From CAJBLF01 sp964424505 (GTDB taxonomy: Bacteria > Patescibacteriota > Gracilibacteria > Absconditabacterales > Absconditicoccaceae): a DNA stretch of 20,378 nucleotides. Positions 9,615-18,294 of the stretch are shown one piece after another. Within the stretch, counting starts at the first letter, position 1. Each line of letters begins with the position of its first letter. The stretch is taken from the NCBI GenBank assembly GCA_964424505.1, contig CAYRIQ010000011.1, positions 1-20,378 on the forward strand, in the 5' to 3' direction. A program made the position numbers and the translations under genes. The notes under the pieces are model-generated. The model saw nothing but the letters and a program-made list of their open reading frames with translations, was not told the DNA's origin and made no database searches.

Positions 9615-10337
9615 ATGAAAAAAAAGTTTACCATCAAAATTACAAAACCGATTGTCGGCAAGCGATTTGGTGTTTTTCAGCATATTATGAAATGAGCAGG
9701 AAGTGACAAAGTAGACATGAGAAAATACTGTGCCGGCGATAGTGCATCACATATCAACCGAAAGCTGTCTGCAAAATATCAGGAACTTTATACCAATATT
9801 TTCCAGCAAGAAAAATCACTCAGCCTGGATATGTTTTTTGATATCAATTATAATCGAAGAGGCTGAATTATCTCAAATGAGAAGAAAGTTCTCGCTTATG
9901 CGGAAGACATCATTTCCTACTGCCAGCATCAGCAAATCAACATAAGATTTTTTTATCCAGAACAAAAAATATTTAGTTCAAACAGACTGAAAGAAAAAAT
10001 AGTTTCAAAAAATACTGATGACATAAAAAATGCGTTACATGAAATTTTATTACAAGTGAAGAAGACAAAAAAAATATATCAATCATCATTGAATATATTT
10101 TTGAATAATGCTGTAAAAGAAAAACAAAGGAGGGCAATAGTTATTTTTTCCGACTTCCTCGTTATGGATGAAGAGACTAAGAAACTTCTTCACTACCTAA
10201 AAAAACAACATATCTTGTTTTTATTCCAGCTCCCAATAAATATCGAACAATGACAAAACTATAATTCATTTTTCTTACAAAAAAATATTATGCCAAACAA
10301 GTGAAGTGATGAAATAGAATTACTACAAGTAGATTAA
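9615..10337 (+). CDS. DUF58 domain protein (VWA-like)
   Basis: DUF58 proteins have a von Willebrand A-like fold and often sit beside MoxR ATPases or transglutaminases; their biochemical role is poorly known. The 240-residue frame shows the family signature near the N-terminus: DMRKYCAGDSASHIN, then a CGA codon, then KLSAKYQELY, matching YxxGDxxRxIDWxxSAR. The CGA (9759-9761, residue 49) occupies the conserved Trp. The metal-site strand reads MFFDINYN, without the classical DxSxS, and the second strand IVIFSDFLVMDEETKKLL matches the family ISDFLD region. No membrane segment is visible. Start ATG 9615 follows a small tandem of CGTTTAGT; the stop is TAA. No MoxR ATPase is adjacent: murE lies upstream and ruvX converges 19 bases downstream. 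Confidence 0.75.
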
Positions 10338-10356
10338 AGTCTAAATGTGTAATCCA

Positions 10357-10791
10357 TTAATTTTTCAATCCTCTTTCGAGAATTACCATTGCACTTATGG
10401 TATCTTCAGCGGCATTTTTTTTGAAATCACCCTTGAGTCCCATATCGTTTGCTGTGTTAGAAATAATTTCTCCTGACTGAACACTTGTATAATCTTCCTC
10501 AACAAGCTGTATTTCTATTTCTCTATTTTCTATAATATAATTGAGACTTTTCATAAATGCTTGAATTTTTTGTTGGATATCTTTTTGTTTACTGGGTCGT
10601 CCAAGCATAATTTTTGAAACATTATGCTTTTCTATGAGCCCTGCAATATTGAAATACATCATCTTATCATTGAGGATATATCCTATAGGAAAAATAACTG
10701 TACTGCCTACAATTGCATATGCCAATCAAATATATTTTGTCCCTCGATCGATACCGAGAATGGTTTTGGTTTTACGATGATTTGTTTGCAT
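10357..10791 (-). CDS. ruvX: Putative pre-16S rRNA nuclease / Holliday junction resolvase RuvX (YqgF)
   Basis: RNase H-fold protein of the YqgF/RuvX family, implicated in pre-16S rRNA processing and proposed as a Holliday junction nuclease. The 144-residue frame has the usual length. Acidic residues lie in ILGID (D15), VEED and AEDTISA; GTKYIGLA follows the first Asp and DYTSVQSG matches the family DExxTSxxA. The residue after D15 is a CGA codon (10744-10746) where this family often has an aromatic residue (GIDYG, GIDWG). A second CGA (10597-10599) replaces the Leu of GLP. Both read better as Trp. One UGA glycine lies in YIGLA. Start ATG 10789-10791, stop TAA. tsaB lies upstream on the same strand, separated by a gap containing an inverted-repeat element. 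Confidence 0.88.
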
Positions 10792-10837
10792 AGCTTTATA
10801 ATTGAAACAATAAAAATAACCTACTCCTGTTTTAGCC

Positions 10838-10925
10838 TCATTCCGGCGTTAAGTATTGCAGCCGGAATCCATGACTATACAATCTAAATATCTTTTAGTA
10901 TGGATTTCCGCTTTCACGGGAATGA
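10838..10925. repeat. MITE-like inverted-repeat element
   Basis: An 88-base element with perfect 7-base terminal inverted repeats TCATTCC (10838-10844) and GGAATGA. Inside is an 8-bp hairpin ATTCCGGC (10840-10847) with GCCGGAAT (10861-10868). GGAATCCAT (10864-10872) also pairs with ATGGATTTCC (10900-10909) apart from one extra T. The layout resembles the common bacterial attccggc...cgggaatga palindromes. It sits between ruvX and tsaB. Confidence 0.65.
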
Positions 10926-10958
10926 TGTTTAAACGAGGGTGGGATTTGTCTATGGTTA

Positions 10959-11561
10959 CTAATTCATTGTCGGTTGTATCATATATTGTGGTTCTACCGT
11001 CATAGTCAATGGAATGCGAAGATTAGCAACTTCTATAGCGTGAGAGTTTCCTTTATAGATAAGATATAAGGTATTGTTGTTCATCGAAAAATAGGTCATT
11101 GTGTCAGTAGTCATCCAGTATGGATCGCGAACAAAATCAAGAAATGTATCGTCAGAATAATGTATTTCTTCTAAAGATATTTGTTTATGAATATGCTGTT
11201 GAAAATCATACCACCAAACATTATGTTTTTGTCCGATATATAAAATGCCATATCTTGGCAATCGTCCTTGTGTATATGCGTACCTATAAAATTCGATTTT
11301 GGTGATCGAGGCGATAGGGATAAATGTTCACGTGTCGTGGTCCAAAAGTGTATTGAGCATATTGATCGTAATCGTACCTACTCTTAGATTGGTAAAACCA
11401 CCAGGACCATTGAGCAGAAGAATCTTTTCTACAGGATGATTTTTTGTATATTCCAAAAGCGTTGACCCAAGTATATTTTCTATCCCATTACGCTCTAAAA
11501 AATGTTCACTTTGATCATCAAGCAAATGAATGTAATCACTAGAGATATTAATGAATACCAT
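10959..11561 (-). CDS. tsaB: tRNA t6A biosynthesis protein TsaB, divergent
   Basis: TsaB is the ASKHA-fold partner of TsaD in making threonylcarbamoyladenosine at position 37 of ANN-decoding tRNAs. The 200-residue frame carries the diagnostic loop LLLNGPGGFTNLRVGTIT (family GPGSFTGLRIG), followed by NMLNTLL and a UGA glycine, then IPIASITKI. The N-terminal strand MVFINISSDYIHLLD replaces the usual IDTS strand. The C-terminal half is poorly conserved, as is normal for TsaB, and contains KHNVWWYDF and ISLEEI. Start ATG 11559-11561, stop TAG. It is probably transcribed with ruvX. Family assignment rests mainly on one motif plus length and layout. Confidence 0.78.
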
Positions 11562-11582
11562 AAACTAAGAGACTAGATAAAA

Positions 11583-11632
11583 GTAATTTATTTGCCAAAG
11601 CAAATGCTATGAGTGAATTACATGAAGTTCAT
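11583..11632. repeat. Short palindrome-bearing intergenic repeat, family 2, copy 2
   Basis: The element opens with GTAATTTAT (11583-11591), contains the hairpin ATTTGC-CAAA-GCAAAT (11590-11605) and closes with ATTACATGAAGTTCAT (11617-11632), matching the ends of the copy at 2805-2891. The hairpin sequence differs but its position is the same. It lies just upstream of the tsaB start. Confidence 0.45.
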
Positions 11633-11811
11633 CGCCATCTATATACAATTTTTGTAAAATTGCAAGGTAAGTAAAAGCAAAATCATACATTTGTTTGGTC
11701 TTTTATCCATTTGAGGATATACTTTAAGATATAAGTAGTAAAAACCAAATCTCTGTAATGATATAATTATATGTATGTTTGCATCTACCTTTAGTTATTT
11801 AGCGATAGTGT
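11633..11811 (+). promoter_or_regulatory. Probable promoter region for the VirB6-like operon
   Basis: AT-rich leader ahead of the first VirB6-like gene, lying between divergent genes. A perfect TATAAT occurs at 11762-11767, 44 bases before the ATG. No good -35 hexamer lies 16-18 bases upstream, so the site is only a candidate. Confidence 0.3.
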
Positions 11812-14286
11812 ATGAAAATAATCAAAGCTAATCTTATCAAAAAAGCTCTCTGAGTACTTGTGATTGTATGATGCTCAGGTATTTTTTTGAATGGACATGT
11901 TGGTATAGCAGAACAAACTCATGCACAAACACTGACTAATGCAATTTCAGCAGGATCAGTTTGATCTATTACCAACACCACTACCACATCCAATTCATCT
12001 ATCAATACCATGAGTCTTTGGCAAATACTTGATATGGTTCTCAAAATCATTTATCTCCTTCTTTGGCCATTATTGGTTCTTGCAGGGCTTGCCTTAGACA
12101 ATACATTGGTCTATGCATCTATTTTTCATCTCGATGCACCATTGTGGAAATTTTGGAATATGATGAAAAATTTTGCTAATTTTACCTTATGATTTATGGT
12201 ACTATTTGCAATCATTAAAAGCATCCTAACCAATGGAGATACCTGATCTATCAAAGACGAAAAATCACCACTTGGAATTATCAAAATTACTTTAATTGCG
12301 TGAATACTCATCCAAGCAAGTTGGTTTATTGTAGCAGCTTTGATTGATATTTCTACGATAGCTACTTATGCAGTTTGAGGCTTGCCACTCAGTGTTTTGA
12401 AAAATACAGAACTTGGAACACAAAAAATACTTTCGGTAAATAGTGCTATAGATTTCAATAAATTTGATGTGCTTAGTGCAAAAGGAGAGGGATTTAAGGT
12501 TTGGTATTCCACCACCTATAAAGACAAAACCATTACCATATCACCATGTAGGATCGCTAATGGATATAGTGGGGCAACACAAAAATCCTATATCATTGGA
12601 AGACAATTTGGTGACCCTGAATACAACAATACTGAAAAACTCAAACCTGATTATATATGATATAATGTTTGTGTCATAAATGGTACGCAATTGGTGCTAT
12701 GGGAAGAAGATAATCTCATGACGAGCATCCAAAAAGATCAGCCTTTATGACCTCCAGAACCTTGAGCATCAGCGACAGATTATCGTACAAAAGACGGATA
12801 TAAACATTATCTTGATATATTGGTAGCTACATCCTGACGGGTCAATAAACCTTATGTACAACAATATGCGGTAAATATTGGCTCATGAAAATGAGAAATT
12901 GGTTTCGTACAATGAAATAAATTTTTTGAGGAAACAACTTCTATGACTATTTCTGATCTTATCACTAAATCCAAAGGATTTGTCTGATCACTGGTAACCA
13001 TGTACTCTTCATTGTTAAATTTTGCACAACTCACAGATACGAATGTCACAACCATAGGAGAAACCTCATGAGTTTTTCTTATCAAAAGCTTAGTCGCTAT
13101 CGCATTATTTTTTCCACTGCTTGCTTTAGCGGTAGTACTGATTGCAAGAATATGAGTGCTTCGGCTCTATATCGTAGCATCACCATTTATCATCATCAAA
13201 GCGAGTTTCAAAAATTTTATCAAAATGGATAAATTGGATGAATATTTAGATATAAAAAATGTCATGGGGCTTATTTTTGCGCCTGTAGTGACCGTGGCAG
13301 CACTCAGTATTTCGCTGATTTTTATGACAGCGTTAGTCAATGGATTTACTTCTAGTAGTTCACATGAGGAAGTAAGCGAAGCTATGGGAATCCAAAGCAT
13401 ACAGGCAATTCAGCCGGGTAATGATGCTATTAGTGTCCACAATGTTACGCAACTAGAATTTAGCAAACTTCCTCGAGGAGAATGATTAGACCGATTTTCT
13501 TGGCTCATGGTCAACTTTTTTGCTATATGACTGATGCGAATGATCTTTTTCGCAGCCATCAAAGCAAATGCTATTGGGAAAAAAGTTTGACAATGAATTC
13601 AAGACTTTTGACAAAATGTCTTTCAATCTCTGCCTATTCTACCTATACCTGGTCAAGATGGTAAAAGAGTCGGTATCGGTAGTGCTGCTAGTGTATTAAC
13701 CAAGGTGCCTGATAACTATATCACCAACATACAAAACGATCAGAAACAACAAGTAAGAGATTGGATCGATCAGTCAGAAGGAAAAAATATCTCATTTGAT
13801 GATGAAACCACCAGTAAACTTCTCAACAATTTAAAAGATAAAAAATGAAGAGCTGCACTTGAAGCAACTTGAATCAAGGCGCCTGATAGAGATGATCAAC
13901 TTATCAATGTTGGCACAGCTGGCAATATCGATCGCATGTATAATGCGATGAAAGATTTAAAGGATGAAACAGTAAAAAATACTATCATAGCAAATGCTGT
14001 ACCTCTCTTTGGAGAAAACTGGTATACAAAAGAAACAGCCAAACGTACCGAAACAGATATCAAAAAGACAATAACCATGGGTATTACAGAAAAAAGCTGA
14101 GAGGAAGATATAACAAATATCAATACGTTATTGACACAACCAGATAACCAAAACACATTAACAAAATATTTTGAAAATACCGTACCTACGACAGACACCT
14201 ATAAGGAAACTTTTTGAACCAAAACACTTACTATCACAAAAACAAACGACGGTAAACCACAGAAATATATAGCAAAATTAGCATAA
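11812..14286 (+). CDS. VirB6/TrbL-like polytopic membrane protein, paralogue 1
   Basis: A large inner-membrane protein of the VirB6/TrbL type, the polytopic component of type IV secretion channels; the call is from layout and motifs. The 824-residue frame has an N-terminal hydrophobic segment (residues 12-26, with a possible lipobox IVGC), a segment at 75-98 (IIYLLLWPLLVLAG), the motif LWKFWNMMKNFANFTLGFMV near 111-130, and TLIAGILIQASWFIVAALID near 161-180. A polar loop at about 190-417 follows, then paired segments at 418-463 (containing SPFIIIK), one at 485-513 and one at 562-585, and a polar tail of about 240 residues beginning FQSLPILPIPG. CGG at 13162-13164 aligns with a TGG codon in the paralogue. 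Start ATG 11812; stop TAA. The second paralogue starts 32 bases later. Confidence 0.62.
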
Positions 14287-14318
14287 TTATATTCATTCAT
14301 TTATTTAATTCCCAATCT

Positions 14319-16265
14319 ATGAGTCTAAAAAAAATCAGCAAGTATCTCTTTCATCCTACTACGATCAAAATCGTTGGTCTGATTTGTATTGTTTGATTTT
14401 TCTTTATTTTCCCTGTGTTTGCTATGGGATTAGAGACTACCAATACTTCACTCAAAAGCATACAAGAAGGCATGAAAAATTTTATTTCAATCTGTTCACG
14501 ATGATGGGTAATCCTTGCTATCCTCGCAGGAAAACTTATGACGAATGATTTCGTTTATGGTGCGTTTCTCCATATGGACATCTATCTTTGGAAGATCTGG
14601 AACATTATGAAAAATTTTGCTAACTTCGCCTTGGTAGCATTGGTATTGTGATCAATCATAAAAAATCTCGTAGGCAAAGAAGCTTTGGATGTAAAAAAAA
14701 TAATTACCAATACCTTACTCGCTGGGATACTTATCCAAGCAAGTTGGTTTGTTATGTGAGCACTGATAGACCTCTCTACTGTAGCGACAGCATCTATTAG
14801 TTCGTTTCCTATAGCTTTTTTGAGTAATGACCAAAACCTCAAAGATGAAATAAACACATCTATACAAAATTTTAAAAGCAAAAGAATTGCATACAATCTT
14901 AACGCAGAAAAAGACAGAATCACTACTATACCAGAGCCAGAATATATCCAATCGGAAACTACAGAAAACTTACGAAAAAACATTTTACCAAGTTATACTT
15001 CTGTGAGCTGACCCTTTATTTATCTCGGGATGTGAGTATTCCATTTTCAAAATTACTTAGGGACAGAAATCACTACTGATGGAGCAACATTGACGCTTTG
15101 ATTTGCATTAAGAGCATTTTGGTTACTGTTGTTTACCGTAGGACTACTTTTGCTTGTGATAGCAAATATTATGAGAATCGGACTTCTTTGGATATTTATT
15201 ATCTGATCGCCGTTTTTGATTTTGATGCAGGTATTCAAACCCAAAACGTGAAATGGATCTGGTATATTAAAAATATTTACTATATCTAATCTCATAGCTA
15301 TCATTTTCAAGCCGGTTATTTTTGTGATCGGTATGTCTCTGATGCTCATTGTAATTGTAAGTATGCAAAAAAGTATGCTCTCCTCGTGAGCTGGACGAGA
15401 AAACAATCTCAATGGTGTGTCATTATCAAAAACATCAGATACTATCTCTACACTCAGTGTAGACTGAGTAAGTAGTGTCTCGATAGATCAGAAAGATCTT
15501 TTGTGACCTAATGTTATTGAGACATCAACAAATTTTTTTAGTCAGACATTGATACTTCTTTTAGCAATTTTTTTGATGCGACGATTTGTAAAGCTCTCCC
15601 TCACTATATGAGGAGGACCTATTGAAGAGCTTATGAAAAAGTATACAGGACGAGCAGAAGATTTAGCTAAATCCGCACCTATACTTCCTTTCAAAGGAGG
15701 TGCTTCTCTCTGAGCTATACAATGATTTACACAAAAAAACAGAGATAAACTTATGGAATGAGTTGGGATCAATATGTCTTGAAAATTTGGAGAAAGAGAT
15801 GGAAATGGTAATTTTATAACTCATGAAGAGGCTTTTGATACATTTATGAGTCAAAAAGCATGAGGACAAGCTACGTGGACAAACGCAGATTATAAAGGAT
15901 TAGATACATTAGCCAATAGCCCAGATACCAACAAATATACCACATTCTTTGATGCTTCCAAAAAATTGGCACAGGGAAAACAAGGTTGATTGTCTGTTTC
16001 GACCAATACTGCATGGATGAAGAGCGTAAAGACACTCTTGAGTAATGAATCTAAAGTACACCAAATCAATTGATTATTAAAAACATTATCACGTGCACAA
16101 TTTAGCGTACGAACAACAGAATCTGAGGAAGAGTATTTCAAAAAAGACAGTAATAGTAAAGCCTTGTATGATGCTATGTGATGAAGTGCAGCGACTCAAA
16201 ATTCACCAGAACCTCAAAACTACGATGATCTTAAAAATATTGTTTTTTATCGTGATAAAGAATAA
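14319..16265 (+). CDS. VirB6/TrbL-like polytopic membrane protein, paralogue 2
   Basis: Paralogue of the preceding gene, 648 residues. Shared blocks are LWKIWNIMKNFANFALVALV (against LWKFWNMMKNFANFTLGFMV), LLAGILIQASWF followed by ALIDLST, RIGLLWIFIIGSPFLIL and, after the last membrane segment, a tail motif APILPFKGG matching LPILPIPG. Membrane segments lie near residues 14-40, 56-75, 97-117, 130-160, 258-307, 316-350 and 405-428. The periplasmic loop is much shorter than in paralogue 1. The tail (about 430-648) contains a calcium-loop-like stretch DGNGNFITHEE at 494-504. Start ATG 14319-14321, stop TAA. Two consecutive CGA codons in LM-CGA-CGA-FVK lie in the last membrane segment and fit Trp better than Arg. 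Tandem position with paralogue 1 and a secreted lysozyme-like protein supports a shared apparatus. Confidence 0.62.
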
Positions 16266-16296
16266 AAACATATATTTTCTCCTTGCAACAGCATAC

Positions 16297-16357
16297 AATA
16301 AATCTACATTGGAAGATGGTTAAAGTGAAATCTCGCCGTAGCGGGAGTAGATTTATT
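16297..16357 (+). terminator. Inverted repeat with T-rich 3' side (terminator-like)
   Basis: An 11-base perfect inverted repeat, AATAAATCTAC (16297-16307) and GTAGATTTATT (16347-16357), encloses a competing inner stem AAATCT (16328-16333) with AGATTT (16349-16354) around a GC-rich core. A run of T follows to about 16363. It lies between the second VirB6-like gene and the lysozyme-like gene, where it could attenuate or end transcription, or be a small palindromic insertion. Confidence 0.4.
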
Positions 16358-16369
16358 TTTTTTGGTTTT

Positions 16370-17209
16370 ATGATGAAAAAAATTGTTTTACTGTTACTTA
16401 TATGTACATTGGTACTTAGCTATTCATTTGCGTATACGCCAACATCACTGGATTTGACACAAATCAATCTTTTGAAGGCACAACTTGATAGCATTACTAC
16501 AGGCAATATGAAAGATAAAGCAGATGTTTATCTTCAACTAAAAACACTTCAAGAACAGTTTTCTGGGCATGAACAGCTTACGTATTATCTCAATGATCTG
16601 GGTACTCATATAGTAACCCAAGTAAACATCGAAAAAACGAAAGTAAAACCGACTACAAAACTACTGAAACAAGAGTTTTTCACTCAATATAGTGGATGAT
16701 TTAGTCAAGCAATCACTACTGCAGATACCTGCATGGGACGGTACAATACTATAGATACCATCAGTTTTGCAAACAATTTTCCGACTGCATTGACTATAGC
16801 GATGCGATATAGAGAGACCACTTGTGGATATTATCTCCCAAGCAATGGAGATGGACCATTCCAGATTTTAAGTAAAGACTATGGAACTGGACAAATAACC
16901 GAAGCAAAATTTTTGCAAGCTATTCAAGATTTTATCGATTTTTCCAAAGCTAAACATACTCAATATACCACTAAACTCTGAATAAAACTCACATACACTG
17001 GATTTGACATGACAGGACTTGTATATCACTCAGCACTCTATAATGGCGCAACCATCACGTGAAGTGCTACAAGTGGGTATGTAGCATTCCCCAACAATCC
17101 AAAATATGTCTACGATGGTTATGGCAGTGAATACAGTGGTGCTACTAGATATGGAATCATTCCTAAGTTTTTAAAGGTATTGGACTGGGAAATTCAGACA
17201 CAATACTAA
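16370..17209 (+). CDS. Secreted lysozyme-like / lytic transglycosylase-like protein
   Basis: Probable exported peptidoglycan-cleaving enzyme. The 279-residue frame starts with a clear signal peptide (MMKKIVLLLLICTLVLSYS, cleavage near FAYT). A polar helical region of about 130 residues follows, then a lysozyme-like core: ALTIAM-x-YRETTCGYYLPS with candidate catalytic Glu149, and NGDGPFQI at 159-166, comparable to the E...GxxQI pattern of SLT-fold enzymes. FDMTGLVYHSALYNG follows near 210-225. The codons at 16739 (CGG) and 16805 (CGA) are better as Trp than Arg. Two adjacent ATGs (16370, 16373) could start; the stop is TAA. Position after two VirB6-like genes suggests a VirB1-like role in opening the wall for a secretion channel; this is inferred from context. 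The enzymatic call rests on short motifs only. Confidence 0.6.
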
Positions 17210-17240
17210 ACAAATTTTTTTGTCCTCCTTTGTAAAATAG

Positions 17241-17356
17241 TAATTTACCCCACCCCAACCCTCCCCATTTCATGGAGAGTGAGCAGTACCCTCTCTACGC
17301 TTGTCCCGTACATTTCGCTACGGGAAAGTGGAGAGGGGGTCAGTGGGTGAGGCAAC
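17241..17356. repeat. GC-rich palindromic intergenic element, family 1, copy C with nested hairpin
   Basis: This 116-base copy begins TAATTTACCCCACCCC and ends GGGTGAGGCAAC. Compared with copy A it carries an extra segment of roughly 26 bases in its second hairpin loop, which itself forms a 6-bp hairpin CCCGTA (17305-17310) with TACGGG (17319-17324). It starts 31 bases after the stop of the lysozyme-like gene. Confidence 0.8.
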
Positions 17357-17400
17357 AAAATTTGAACTGAAATATATTTTAAATTTTGAATTTGAAAATA

Positions 17401-17832
17401 ATGACTAAAGAAATACCATTACACGTAGTATTTGCCGAAGCACGAATCAAAAAAGACGACAAATATCTTCTAGCCAAAAGATCATCCAAAGACGATCAAG
17501 CAGCTGGTACCTGGGCTGTTCCATGAGGTAAAGTAGAAATGGAATTAGGTCATAATATAATTGAAACTTCTTTAAAGAGAGAAATACTTGAAGAAGTTGG
17601 AGTAGAAATTTTTGATAATTTAGAATATCTCAATAGCTGATGATTTTATCGTTCCAGTTGAGATCATGTGGTAGCTTTATCTTTTCTAGCTAAATATAAA
17701 TCAGGAGAAGCATTACCACTTGAAGACCAAGATGAAGTAAGATGGGTAACTATAGAAGAATTAAAAACATTACTAACAGAAAAACATTGGGAAGATACAA
17801 TAATCAGAATCGAGGAAGCTTCAGAATTTTAA
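17401..17832 (+). CDS. Nudix hydrolase
   Basis: Nudix-fold phosphohydrolase, 143 residues, acting on an unknown nucleoside-diphosphate-linked or oxidised nucleotide substrate. The fold is shown by LLAKRSS, GTWAVPGGKVE and the Nudix helix LKREILEEVGVEI (residues 58-70), with REU at 60-62, EE at 64-65 and G67. Between GGKVE and the REU helix there are three more residues than in the standard GX5EX7REUXEEXGU box (MELGHN in place of a shorter turn), and the first box Glu is not in register. DQDEVRWVTIEEL is the usual C-terminal strand and helix. UGA glycines include G42. Start ATG, stop TAA. It leads a short cluster with a MazG-like protein and uvrA. Confidence 0.9.
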
Positions 17833-17852
17833 TTATCAATTAAAAAAAAGCT

Positions 17853-17918
17853 ATGTTTGAAGAAATGATTATCATAGATGGAAAAGAAATAAATAGGTTT
17901 GAATATATAGGAAAATAA
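17853..17918 (+). CDS. Possible 21-residue micro-ORF or gene remnant
   Basis: ATG to TAA frame encoding MFEEMIIIDGKEINRFEYIGK, lying between the Nudix and MazG-like genes. It contains no UGA codon and has no ribosome binding site. It could be a small peptide, a leader, or the leftover start of a lost gene. Its length is within what chance would give. Confidence 0.2.
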   Translation: MFEEMIIIDGKEINRFEYIGK

Positions 17919-17926
17919 TTTTATTG

Positions 17927-17932
17927 TATAAT
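17927..17932 (+). promoter_or_regulatory. Candidate -10 box close to the MazG-like start
   Basis: A perfect TATAAT, preceded by TG, lies only 9 bases upstream of the MazG-like ATG at 17942. If used, transcription would begin within a few bases of the start codon, giving an almost leaderless mRNA. No clear -35 hexamer is present at normal spacing. Confidence 0.3.
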
Positions 17933-17941
17933 ATTACAACC

Positions 17942-18274
17942 ATGGAAATGAAAGAACTTTTAGATTTTATTGATTGGACATTATCTAATGCTGGGAAATG
18001 AACTTTTTACCGCGACACAGATATGACAAAAAGAATATTCGCACAATCAATAAAACTCAGTGAAGAGGTCTGAGAATTAAGCTCAGAAATTTTGTGACAT
18101 ACAGGATTTATTAGAGCAGAAAAAAAAGCGAGATATTCACCAGAAACATTACAGCATGAATTTGCAGATGTTATTCTTACTGCTATTCGCCTAGCAAAAC
18201 TTATGGATGTAGATATCGAGACTGCCCTAAAAAATAAAATGGAAAAAATTAAACAAAGAGCTGATATACAATAA
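17942..18274 (+). CDS. MazG-like nucleotide pyrophosphohydrolase
   Basis: Small all-alpha NTP pyrophosphohydrolase-type protein, 110 residues. The metal-binding pattern EExxE...ExxD is visible as LSEEVGELSSE (E41, E42, E45) and HEFADVILTAIRLAKLM (E73, D76), followed by DVDIETALKNKMEKIKQR, which is typical of single-domain MazG-like proteins. UGA encodes G20, G44 and G52. Start ATG 17942, stop TAA; uvrA begins 20 bases later. The substrate is unknown; related proteins remove non-canonical or excess nucleoside triphosphates. Confidence 0.85.
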
Positions 18275-18294
18275 TTTTATTAGTATTTCAAAAC

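Noticed and set aside
9615..10337. Reading the DUF58 gene as part of a MoxR-DUF58 chaperone operon
   Set aside because: No MoxR-type ATPase lies next to it in this window; neighbours are murE and the convergent ruvX.
14582..14983. 133-codon minus-strand ORF
   Set aside because: It lies opposite the VirB6-like gene, whose frame has paralogue support; the antisense frame is a shadow.
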